A DNA stretch of 64,000 nucleotides from Streptomyces olivochromogenes. GTDB lineage: Bacteria; Actinomycetota; Actinomycetes; Streptomycetales; Streptomycetaceae. Made by a program: the position numbers and the translations under genes. Location of the stretch: assembly GCF_001514115.1 (NCBI RefSeq), contig NZ_KQ948470.1, positions 124,001-188,000 of the forward strand, in the 5' to 3' direction. Every line of letters begins with the position of its first letter. Within the stretch, counting starts at the first letter, position 1. This document shows, piece after piece, positions 48,801-59,123 of the stretch. The notes beneath the pieces are model-generated. The model did not search any database, was not told the DNA's origin, and was given only the letters and a program-made list of their open reading frames with translations.

Positions 48801-50790
48801 CACGGCCGTCGTCGCCGAGGTAGTCGCCGTTGCCGTTCAGGGACTTGGGCAGGCGCAGCCCGAAGTCGTAGATCCAGGCCGTCGTACGGTCCGAGCAGCG
48901 CAGCTCGTACGGGCGCTCGTCGGTGACCTCGACGCCCATGCGGTTGAGGGCCGGCAGGACCGCCGAGAGGGAGACCTGCTCGCCGGTGCGGTAGATCTTG
49001 AAGCGGCGCTCGCCGGGACCGGCACCGACCGGCTCGTACAGGCTGAGCGCGAAGTCCTTGCTCCGGTCGCGGGTGAGCTTCTCCAGGTGGACCAGGTCGG
49101 CGACCGCGGCACGCGGGGTGTGGTCGGCCTTGTAGCCCTCGGGGAAGGCGCTGCCGTAGCGGCGCAGCAGCTCGGCCGCGCGCTCCTCGCCGCACTCGGC
49201 GTTCAGCGCCTCGGCGAAACCGTCGGCCCAGGAGCGGGCGGCCTCGACGAGCCGCACCTCGAGCCTGTCCTTGTCGGCGTCGCTGAGCTGTGTCAGCTCG
49301 GTGCCCTGCGGAACCCGGACCACGAAGTGCAGCCGGGAGAGGATCGACTCGGTGTTCCAGGCGGTGAAGTCGACGCTGGTGCCGTTCAGCTCCTCCTTCA
49401 GGATGTCGATGATCCTGAGGCGCACCCCGGTGGTGTAGCGGTCGCGCGGGAGGTAGACGAGGGCCGAGTAGTAGCGGCCGTACTCGTCCTGGCGCAGGTA
49501 GAGGCGCAGTCGGCGCCGCTCCTGGAGGTAGAGGACGCTGGTGACGATGGCACGCAGCTCGTCGGCGGGCGTCTGGAAGAGCTCGTCGCGGGGGTAGGTC
49601 TCCAGGATCTGGAGCAGGTCACGGCCGTCGTGGCTGTTGGGCGAGAAGCCCGCGCCCTTGAGGACCTCCTCGACCTTGCGGCGGACCACGGGGACACGGC
49701 GCACGGACTCGGTGTACGCGGCCGAGGAGAACAGGCCCAGGAAGCGCCGCTCACCGACGACGTTGCCCTCGGCGTCGAACTTCTTCACACCGATGTAGTC
49801 GAGGTAGGACGGCCGGTGCACGGTGGCGCGGCTGTTGGCCTTGGTGAGGACGAGCAGCTTGTGCTCACGGGCCTTGGCGCGGGCGTCGGCGGGCAGCCGC
49901 TCGAAGGACGGGCTGACCGGGTGGCTGTCGTCACCGCCGTGCTGCGGGTCGGAGCGCAGGATGCCGAGTCCGGTGCCGGGGACGGCGGCCAGCGAGTCGT
50001 CGTCGCGCAGCTCGTACTCGCGGAACCCCAGGAAGGTGAAGTGGTCGTCCGAGAGCCAGCGCAGCAGCTCACGGGCCTCCTCGACCTCCAGGTCGCGCAG
50101 GTCGTCGGCGGTCGGCTCGGTGGGCAGTTCCTCCGCGATGCGCAGCGCGGCGTCGCGCATCTTCTCCCAGTCCTCGACGGCCTCGCGGACGTCGGACAGG
50201 ACGCGCAGCAGATCGGCGGTGATCTGCTTCAGGTCGGCGCGGTCGGTCTCACGGTCGATCTCGACGTGGATCCAGGACTCGACGTGCGCGTCGTGCGGCA
50301 GATTCTCGAGGGTGGGCCGACCGGGCAGCACCTCGATGAGCTCGCCGGTCAGATCGCGCCGTACGACGAACTGCGGATGGATGACGAGGTGGATGCCGCG
50401 GCCCTGCCGGGACAGCTCGTTGGTGACCGAGTCGACGAGGAAGGGCATGTCGTCGGTCACGACCTCGACGACGGAGTGGCTGCAGGTCCAGCCGTTCTCC
50501 TCGACGGTGGGCGTGTGCACTCGGACGTTGGCCGTGCCCTGGGGGCGGTTCTCGGCCAGTCGGTAGTGGGAGAAGGCGGCTCCGAAGACATCGACCGGGT
50601 CGCGGTCGGTCAGGTCCTCCGGGGCTGTGTGCAGGTAGTAGCGCTGGAGGAACGCGAGCACGGTGTCCTTGTCCGGAGTGCCCTCGCTCGTCGTCCCAGT
50701 CGGTAGGTGCCCCCCGACCGGGCTGTTCTCAGCTACCCGGGCAGCCCTCTCGAGCAGCTCGGCCTTGGCTTCGTCCAGCTTGGTCTGCAT
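45850..50790 (-). CDS. gdhB: NAD-specific glutamate dehydrogenase, 180-kDa class
   Basis: 1646 residues from ATG at 50790, with AGGA in good register. The length and architecture identify the large GDH class first known from Streptomyces. A long N-terminal regulatory region (~1-700, including ACT-like segments such as [20 protein letters not shown]) is followed by the catalytic domain with [27 protein letters not shown] and [11 protein letters not shown] (~850-885). An NAD-binding part ([17 protein letters not shown], ~1010) and a ~400-residue C-terminal helical domain complete it. It oxidatively deaminates glutamate to 2-oxoglutarate and ammonium, feeding carbon to the TCA cycle. It is a single-gene unit ending at a hairpin. 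Confidence 0.97.
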   Translation of the reverse strand: [1646 protein letters not shown]

Positions 50791-51502
50791 TGTCCTCTGG
50801 CTCCTGTCGCGCGCCGTTGCGTGACGTAGAAGGAAGTACGGTCTCTTCTCCGACGTAACGCCGTGACGCGGGGTGTCCGGTCTGGTTCGACGCTATGCCG
50901 CATGGAGAGATGAGCGGGGGGGTATCGGCCATTCTCGGCACCCTCGGCGACTGTGACGCTGATCTCTGCGTCGTCCGTCCCCGGGGTGTCCGCGGCCTAC
51001 GGAGAACGCTCGCGATTCCGCTTGCGCCCGCGTTTCCGCTGGTGCTTGCCGCGGTCGCCGCTCCGTCCCGCCCGTGAAGATCAGCGATCGCCGCCCGGTC
51101 ACGGATGTCGTCCGTGCGCTCCGGGCGCGAGGCAGGGGCAACTGGGCCCCCGCGAGATATCGCGCTGATCACGCCACCAGGCTATCGCTCCCTACCCGGG
51201 GCCCGTCATGAGCCGTATGTGTACAAAACCGGGGGTGGAACTTTGACAGTATGCACAGGGACGAAAGGGACGGGAACGTGCAGTCCTCCGGTAACCCTCT
51301 CCTGCGGCACCACGTTGACTAGGACGGTGGGGCGGAGGCGGAATAGAGCTGGGGCCCCGCTGAAGTCCCTCCGAAGTCCCGTTGAGACCCGCTGGGTCCT
51401 TGCTGGGTCCTGCTGGGCCCTGCTGGGCCCGCCGGGTCACGCTGGGCCCGCGGGGTCCCGCTGAAGCTCCACCCAAGCTCCACCGAAGGGAGCGGCACCG
51501 AC
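50791..51502. promoter_or_regulatory. 712-bp gene-free region between gdhB and the DJ-1/PfpI gene
   Basis: No coding frame has convincing codon usage. A 45-codon GTG frame (51074-51211) was considered and not accepted. The region must hold the gdhB promoter; near 50860 the gdhB-strand sequence GTCACGGCGTTAC has GTNAC-type elements, but no full GlnR site. At 51315-51320 TTGACT occurs without a matching -10. From ~51355 to 51485 there is a ladder of GCTGGGTCCT/GCTGGGCCCT-type 10-12-bp repeats, a purine/pyrimidine-biased leader of the next gene. Confidence 0.4.
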
Positions 51503-52069
51503 ATGACACCGAAGATCCTGATGGTCACCGGCGACGCGGCGGAATCACTGGAGGTCCTGTACCCCTACCAGCGCCTGCGCGAGGAGGGCTACGAGGTCCA
51601 TATCGCGGCCCCCACCCGCAAGCAGCTCCGCTTCGTGGTCCACGACTTCGAACCCGGCTTCGACACGTACACGGAGAAGCCCGGCTACACCTGGCCCGCC
51701 GACCTCGCGTTCTCGGAGGTCGACCCCGGCCAGTACGCCGCCGTGGTGATCCCGGGCGGCCGCGCGCCCGAGTACCTCCGCAACGACCCCGAACTCCGCA
51801 AGATCCTCAAGTCCTTCTTCGACGCCGACAAGCCCGTGGCCCAGATCTGCCACGGCCCGCTCCTCACGGCCGCCGCCGACGCCCTGAGCGGCCGCCGCGT
51901 CACCGCGTACCCGGCACTCGAACTGGACATGCAGGCCGCCGGAGCGACCTTCCAGGACGCGGAGGCGGTGGTCGACGGCACCCTCGTGTCCGCCCGTGCC
52001 TGGCCGGACCACCCGGCCTGGATGCGCGAGTTCCTCAGGGTGCTGAGGGAGAAGGCACCCGTGGACTGA
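51503..52069 (+). CDS. DJ-1/PfpI family protein
   Basis: 188 residues from ATG at 51503 with GAAGGGAG upstream. It is an alpha/beta class-I glutamine-amidotransferase-like fold: KILMVTGDAAESLEVLYPYQ, VVIPGGRAPEYLR and the nucleophile elbow AQICHGPLLTAAA (Cys ~117, His next to it), as in PfpI/Hsp31-related enzymes. Members include deglycases/glyoxalases, proteases and chaperones; the exact activity cannot be read here. The conserved Glu (AAESLE region) fits the catalytic triad. It is a stand-alone gene with a long repeat-containing leader; no clear terminator was identified after it. Confidence 0.92.
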   Translation: MTPKILMVTGDAAESLEVLYPYQRLREEGYEVHIAAPTRKQLRFVVHDFEPGFDTYTEKPGYTWPADLAFSEVDPGQYAAVVIPGGRAPEYLRNDPELRKILKSFFDADKPVAQICHGPLLTAAADALSGRRVTAYPALELDMQAAGATFQDAEAVVDGTLVSARAWPDHPAWMREFLRVLREKAPVD

Positions 52070-52222
52070 ACGACTCGGCGGCGGTGACGTGGGAGGTGTG
52101 AGCCGGGCATGCGGCTCAGCACCGGCGAGATCCGAGCCGGGTACGCGGCTGCCCCACCGACGAGGGGCGCCGCACACCCCGGGCGCCGCCGCACCCCCGG
52201 GCAGCCGGCTCGGACGACAGGC

Positions 52223-52894
52223 CTACGCCGCCATCAGCCGCTCGGCCTCCTCGACCGCCTCCTCCAGGCTGTCCACCACGGGCACGCCGACCCCTTCCAG
52301 GCTGGCGCGACTGTGTGAACCGCCGGTGTAGAGCACGGCCCGCGCCCCCACGTGCAGGGCGGCCACCGCGTCGTCGGCGGCGTCCCCGATCACCACCGTG
52401 CGCTGCGGGTCCACGCCCGCGAGCGAGCCTATGTGCCGCACCATGTGCTCGGCCTTGCTGCCGCCGGACGGCCCGACCCGGCCCTCCACCCGCACGAAGT
52501 GCGGCTCGATCCCGAACCCCCTGACCAGCGGCACCAGTTCCTCGTGCACATACATGCTCAACAGCGACTGGCTGCGCCCCGCCGACCGCCAGTCCGCGAG
52601 CAACGTCGACGCCCCCTCGGTGAGCTCGCACGTCACGCGGTGCTCCGCGTAGTACCGATGGAAGGTGTCGTCCATGACCTCCCACTCGGCATCGGTCGGC
52701 AGCCGCCCCATCAGCCGCTCGTAGAACTTCGGCACCGGCACGCAGTACAACTCCCGGTACCGCTCCAGCGTGAGCGGCTCCAACCCCAACTCGGCGAACG
52801 CCGCGTTCGTCGCCCCGATGATCGCGGCGTTGTCGTGGAACAGCGTCCCGTTCCAGTCCCACACGATGTGCGCTGCTGCGCCCTGCTTCCCCAT
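52223..52894 (-). CDS. HAD-superfamily phosphatase
   Basis: 223 residues from ATG at 52894. Motif I is DWNGTLF (~13-19), motif II S-containing LLSMYVHEELVPL, motif III Lys in GGSKAEHMVRH and motif IV IGDAADDAVAALHVGARAV (~176-194). A four-helix cap is inserted after motif I, as in phosphoglycolate-phosphatase-like subclass I enzymes. It probably removes phosphate from a small metabolite; the substrate is unknown. The motif I Asn (DxNGT instead of DxDGT) keeps the nucleophile but replaces the usual general acid, so confirmation of activity would be useful. It is preceded 46 bp upstream by a co-directional conserved small protein. Confidence 0.88.
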   Translation of the reverse strand: MGKQGAAAHIVWDWNGTLFHDNAAIIGATNAAFAELGLEPLTLERYRELYCVPVPKFYERLMGRLPTDAEWEVMDDTFHRYYAEHRVTCELTEGASTLLADWRSAGRSQSLLSMYVHEELVPLVRGFGIEPHFVRVEGRVGPSGGSKAEHMVRHIGSLAGVDPQRTVVIGDAADDAVAALHVGARAVLYTGGSHSRASLEGVGVPVVDSLEEAVEEAERLMAA

Positions 52895-52940
52895 ACCAAG
52901 AAACTACCCGCCCGCACTGACAACGCCCCTCGGCGCAGGC

Positions 52941-53456
52941 TCAGTCCTCCAGCCCCACCAGGTTGGGGATCTCCTGCGTCGCGAACCACAACAACTCGTG
53001 GTCCTCGGCCCCGTCCACGATGAACTGCGCGTCGTCGTCCCCGTGATCGGCCGCCCCGAGCGCGTCCACGGCGGCCGAGACGTCCTCGTCGGCGTCATCG
53101 GCGTCCACGTGCACCGCGGCCGCCTTGGACAGGGCCACGGGCCCCGACACCCGCACCTCACCGAGCGCCGCCGGATCGAGACCCCGGTCGGGATCGGCGA
53201 CCGCGGCCCGGTCGGGAACGTCGACCGCGACGACCACCCGCCGCCGCACGGCCCCCGGTTCCCCCGCGAGCAGCCGCAGCGAGGCCAGCGCGGCCCGGTT
53301 CAGCGCCGCGTACTCGAGCTCCTCGATGTCGTCGGAGAGGTACCACTCGCGCAACGCGGGCGTGACGGCGTACGCGACGACCGGTCCCGCCGCCAGCTCC
53401 CCCGTCTTGTACGCCTCGGCGAGACCGGAGAGGGTCAGGGGGACGTAGACGCGCAT
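52941..53456 (-). CDS. Conserved actinobacterial protein of unknown function (DUF6912-like)
   Basis: 171 residues from ATG at 53456 (MRVYVPLTLSGLAEAYKTGE). It is cytoplasmic, acidic and without membrane segments or known catalytic motifs. The N-terminal beta-alpha elements and YLSDDIEELEYAALNRAALA are conserved in actinobacteria as far as I recall, and the C terminus has HELLWFATQEIPNLVGLED. It is the upstream partner of the HAD gene (46-bp gap), suggesting one transcript. The 370-bp region to its right up to 53808 contains no gene I can support and should hold its promoter and that of the Rv3235-like gene. Confidence 0.8.
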   Translation of the reverse strand: MRVYVPLTLSGLAEAYKTGELAAGPVVAYAVTPALREWYLSDDIEELEYAALNRAALASLRLLAGEPGAVRRRVVVAVDVPDRAAVADPDRGLDPAALGEVRVSGPVALSKAAAVHVDADDADEDVSAAVDALGAADHGDDDAQFIVDGAEDHELLWFATQEIPNLVGLED

Positions 53457-53808
53457 GGCTGGCCGCTTTCGTAGTCGGGAGGGTTCCCGGGTCGGAGGGC
53501 TCCCGGAAGGGCGGTCCCGCGCCTCCCGGGAAGGCCTTCAGGATACGTGCGGGCGTCCCCTTTCGGGTCCCGGTCCCTCCCCCGTACGGCGTCCACCCCC
53601 GGCCCTCGATTCACCCGGAACATCCCTTCCCCGCCGGGCCTCCCACCCCTCCCGCTCACTCTGATAGGTGAACCCTCCTGCCGCCGCGGCACGCACCCGG
53701 CGTCCTTGCGGGGACCCGCTCCCGCCTCGTAGAAGATCCCCAACACGAAGTTACCGCCCGGTATCAACCGGTCACGGCGTGCGGGGCCGACGCCGAACGG
53801 GACGACGC

Positions 53809-53829
53809 ATGAACGGGGACGACGCATGA
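53809..53829 (+). other. Six-codon upstream mini-ORF overlapping the Rv3235-like start
   Basis: ATG at 53809 opens MNGDDA and ends TGA at 53827-53829, overlapping the main ATG (53826) as ATGA. It arises from a 17-bp tandem duplication of GGGACGACGCATGAACG-type sequence covering the start region. It could couple or dampen translation of the main gene. Confidence 0.45.
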
Positions 53830-54425
53830 ACAAGGTGATGACCAGGACGAACCGCCGCCCGGGCACCCGCCCACCCGGCCGCCACGACAGCCGCCGCCCC
53901 GGCACCACCCCACCGCGCACCCCGGGCGCGGGCGCACCCCGCCCGGCCCCGGGAGACAGCCCGCCGCAAGCGCCCCCGGCGGAGGCCGCGTCCCGCACGC
54001 TCCTCCTGCCCCCACCGGCCGACCACCCACGGCCGTCGCCGCCGTCCCCATCGCCGTCCTCACCGCCGTCCTCACCGCCGCCGCAGCCCCGCCCCACCGA
54101 CCTCTTCGCCGACCGCCTCCTCGCCGTGCTCAGCGGCCAACGCCCCGTCCACTGCATGCTGCGCCACACCGCGGGCCGGGCCTACGACGAGCTGGCCTGG
54201 CTCGCCGAACGCGGCCCCCTGCGCACCCGCGGCACCCGCCCGGTCGTCCGCGACATCGGCTACTACGTGCCACGGCCCGGCGCGATCGAGGCCTTCGCCC
54301 GCATCGGCGCGGGCGACCGGCTCCGCGCGATGGCCTTCCGCCTGGAACAGGGCCCCGATCTGCGCTGGCGCTGCACGGCGGTGGAACTGGGCGGCCCCCG
54401 CATGCCCCGCCCGGACGACGACTGA
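53826..54425 (+). CDS. Rv3235-family protein (SecA-linked, unknown function)
   Basis: 199 residues from ATG at 53826. The first ~95 residues are Pro/Arg-rich and disordered. The C-terminal ~100 residues (DLFADRLLAVLSGQRPVHCM, DELAWLAERG, LRAMAFRLEQG and DLRWRCTAVELG) form the compact Rv3235/DUF6459 domain found next to secA in actinobacteria. It has no signal peptide or membrane segment. Convergent with secA. Its gene neighbourhood suggests, but does not prove, a link to protein export or to the LpqB/HPF region. The start is preceded by a duplicated start region creating a mini-ORF. Confidence 0.85.
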   Translation: MNKVMTRTNRRPGTRPPGRHDSRRPGTTPPRTPGAGAPRPAPGDSPPQAPPAEAASRTLLLPPPADHPRPSPPSPSPSSPPSSPPPQPRPTDLFADRLLAVLSGQRPVHCMLRHTAGRAYDELAWLAERGPLRTRGTRPVVRDIGYYVPRPGAIEAFARIGAGDRLRAMAFRLEQGPDLRWRCTAVELGGPRMPRPDDD

Positions 54426-54448
54426 CCAGCCCCTGGGTCCCTGCCCCC

Positions 54449-54571
54449 CACTGGCAACTCCTGCGGGACCCTGAACCCCGACCCGCGACTCCCACGGGAC
54501 CTTGAACCCCGACCGGGAACTCCCATGGGCCCTGAACCCCGACCGGCAACCTCCACGGGACCCTGAACCCC
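54449..54571. repeat. Four tandem ~31-bp repeats between the Rv3235-like gene and secA
   Basis: Units start near 54449, 54480, 54511 and 54541. Each has GAC(C/G)-type start, ACTCC(T/C)(G/A)(C/T)GGGACC-like middle and the invariant end CCTGAACCCC (CTTGAACCCC in one). There are no unique spacers, so this is not CRISPR. It lies just before the secA terminator. Confidence 0.8.
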
Positions 54572-54584
54572 CTCTGAGCAACGC

Positions 54585-54618
54585 GAAGGGCCGGACACCC
54601 ACAGGTGCCCGGCCCTTC
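54585..54618 (-). terminator. Terminator after secA
   Basis: A 15-bp stem (GAAGGGCCGGACACC, 54585-54599, with GGTGCCCGGCCCTTC, 54604-54618). The single mismatch becomes a G-U wobble in the minus-strand transcript, supporting that direction. It is 40 bp past the secA stop. Confidence 0.85.
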
Positions 54619-54658
54619 ACCGCTACTCAGCCCTCACCGGCCCTCACGAGCCGATCGG

Positions 54659-57475
<2,817 letters not shown>

Positions 57476-57719
57476 GGGGGTTTGTCTCCTTGCCGGTCGG
57501 GCCTGGGACGGTCGGGTTCAATGTCAGATTCAAATCACAGCTTGAGCAACGGCCATCGTAAGCGAGGACCCCACCGCGCCGGGAGGTCTGCCAGTGACAG
57601 CCACTACGACAACGGACAGGGGTGGCGGAAGGTGCCGTGCCCGCGCTGCGAAAAGTAACCGAGCCGTCACTCGCCGCAAAGGAATGGCGCCCTTTCGGTG
57701 GCCCTAGCAGAATCGGCCG
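57476..57719. promoter_or_regulatory. Divergent intergenic region between secA and a GNAT gene
   Basis: 244 bp containing promoters for both genes. The secA-side RBS is AAGGAGAC (minus strand, ~57485). No repeats or operators were recognised. No gene seen. Confidence 0.4.
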
Positions 57720-58298
57720 ATGGACCCCGTCACGCTGACCACCGACCGGCTGCTCCTGCGCGCCGTGGACTCGCACGACACCGACTCGGTGTACGAAGCC
57801 GTCCAGGACCCCGACATCCAGCGCTGGACCACGATCCCCTCGCCCTATCTCCGCGAGCACGCTACGGGCTTCACGGACCAGATGGTGCCGGACGGCTGGG
57901 CGGACGGCTCCATGTTCACCTTCGGTGCCTTCCTCCTGTCGGGGGATCTGGCGGGCATGCTCTCCATCAGCATGCGTTCCCTGGGCGTCGGCGAGGTCGG
58001 CTTCTGGGCGGCCAAGGAGCACCGCGGCAACGGCTACATCACCGAGGCCACCCTCACCGCCGCCCGCTGGGCCTTCACGAGCCTCGCCGTCGACCGCCTG
58101 GAATGGCGCGCCGAGGTCGGCAACAAGGGTTCCCGCGCGGTCGCCGAACGCGCCGGCTTCACCCTGGAAGGCACCCTCCGCTCCGCCCTCAACAACAAGG
58201 GCGTACGCCGAGACTGCTGGATCGGCTCCCTAATCCCCTCAGACCTGGGCCTGGCCTCAACGGCCCCGTACTTGCCCGCCCCGCCCTCCACCCCGTAA
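57720..58298 (+). CDS. GNAT N-acetyltransferase, RimJ/RimL-like
   Basis: 192 residues from ATG at 57720. It is an Acetyltransf_3-type domain: LTTDRLLLRAVDSHDTDSVY, RWTTIPSPYLREHA, VGFWAAKEHRGNGYITEATL (acetyl-CoA-binding R/Q-x-x-G-x-G/A replaced by HRGNGY), and WRAEVGNKGSRAVAERAGF, ending in EGTLRSALNNKGVRRDCWI. It transfers an acetyl group to an amine, such as a protein N terminus, small molecule or antibiotic; the acceptor is unknown. The C-terminal ~20 residues are Pro/Ala-rich. It is monocistronic, followed by a gene-free repeat region. Confidence 0.92.
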   Translation: MDPVTLTTDRLLLRAVDSHDTDSVYEAVQDPDIQRWTTIPSPYLREHATGFTDQMVPDGWADGSMFTFGAFLLSGDLAGMLSISMRSLGVGEVGFWAAKEHRGNGYITEATLTAARWAFTSLAVDRLEWRAEVGNKGSRAVAERAGFTLEGTLRSALNNKGVRRDCWIGSLIPSDLGLASTAPYLPAPPSTP

Positions 58299-58512
58299 AG
58301 CCCCCTCCACCACACACCCACCTCCCGACCCCCAAAACCAATCCCCCTCAACCCGAACCACCTCCCCAGGGCACCCGAGCCTGCCGCCCCAGAAGGATGC
58401 GAGGCACATCCCGACGGGGGCGGGCGCACCGACCTGGCGGAGGCAGGCGCACCGGCCAGGCGGAGGCGGGTGCACTGCCCTGGGAGGGGCTGGGGCACGG
58501 CCCTGCCAGGAC

Positions 58513-59064
58513 AAGGCGAAGCCCCGCGGTGATCAGTGGCGGCAGCCCCGGTTGGCTACGAGGGCGGCAGCCCCGCAGGGGTCAGGGGGCACGACCCTGG
58601 TGAGGTACGAGGCAGGGAGCCCGGAGGCGCAGCCCCTGGCAGGTGCGGCACGAATCCCTGCGGTGTGGGGGCGACAGCCCCGCCGCAGATCCGGGATGCA
58701 CAACCCCTGGCGGGGTTCGGAGGCGAAGCCCCACGGGGGTTCCAGGGGTCCAGGAGCGCAGCCCCACCGGGGTCCAGGACCGCAGCCCCACCGGACTCCG
58801 GGCACGGAGCCCTGCCGGGGCGCAGGGGCGGAGCCCCGCCGGGGTCCGGGCACGGAGCCCTGCCGGGGTCCAGGACCGCAGCCCCACCGGGGATCCAGAG
58901 GCGAGCCCCGCCGGGGGTTCGGGGCCGGAGCCCCTGGCGGGGGTCAGGGGACGCAGCCCCGCCTGGGTCCAGGAGCGCAGCCCCGCCGGGGTGCAGGGGC
59001 GCAGCCCCGCCGGGGTCCGGGGGCGGAGCCCCTGGCGGGGGCTGGGGCGGAGCCCCTGGGATGG
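58513..59064. repeat. Array of ~20 degenerate 24-27-bp GC-rich units
   Basis: From 58513 to 59064 the DNA is built of units of the form CGCAGCCCCGCCGGGGTCCAG or GGAGCCCCTGGCGGGGTCAG, each quasi-palindromic (GCCCC ... GGGG). Units are most regular between 58741 and 59064. Lack of stop codons makes long frames appear here in several registers, but they encode only repetitive Gly/Pro/Ala/Arg peptides. Related units (GGCGAAGCCCC, GGCGGAGCCCCGGG) occur near 5245 and 5325. The neighbouring 58299-58512 is a poorly structured, C-rich spacer. Confidence 0.85.
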
Positions 59065-59123
59065 GACGGGTAGGGGCGGCGGGGGCGAGTCCACTGTCAG
59101 TGGCACCGCCTACCGTGTGGAAC

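Noticed and set aside
45835..50706. 1623-codon open frame antisense to the glutamate dehydrogenase gene
   Set aside because: Shadow frame with reverse-complement composition; the minus-strand protein has all family motifs.
50840..50880. GlnR box upstream of gdhB
   Set aside because: GTTAC followed by GAAGA at six bases resembles a half site, but the second half is missing.
51074..51211. 45-codon GTG frame (VKISDRRP...) upstream of gdhB
   Set aside because: No RBS, weak third-position bias and no recognisable motif.
54449..54571. CRISPR-like array of 31-bp units
   Set aside because: Units abut directly with no unique spacers and no cas genes are present; the same holds for the arrays at 27642 and 38181.
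58536..59123. Upstream extension of the YcaQ-like gene through the repeat array
   Set aside because: It encodes only repetitive Gly/Pro/Ala/Arg peptides in several frames at once; ATG at 59124 fits the family start.
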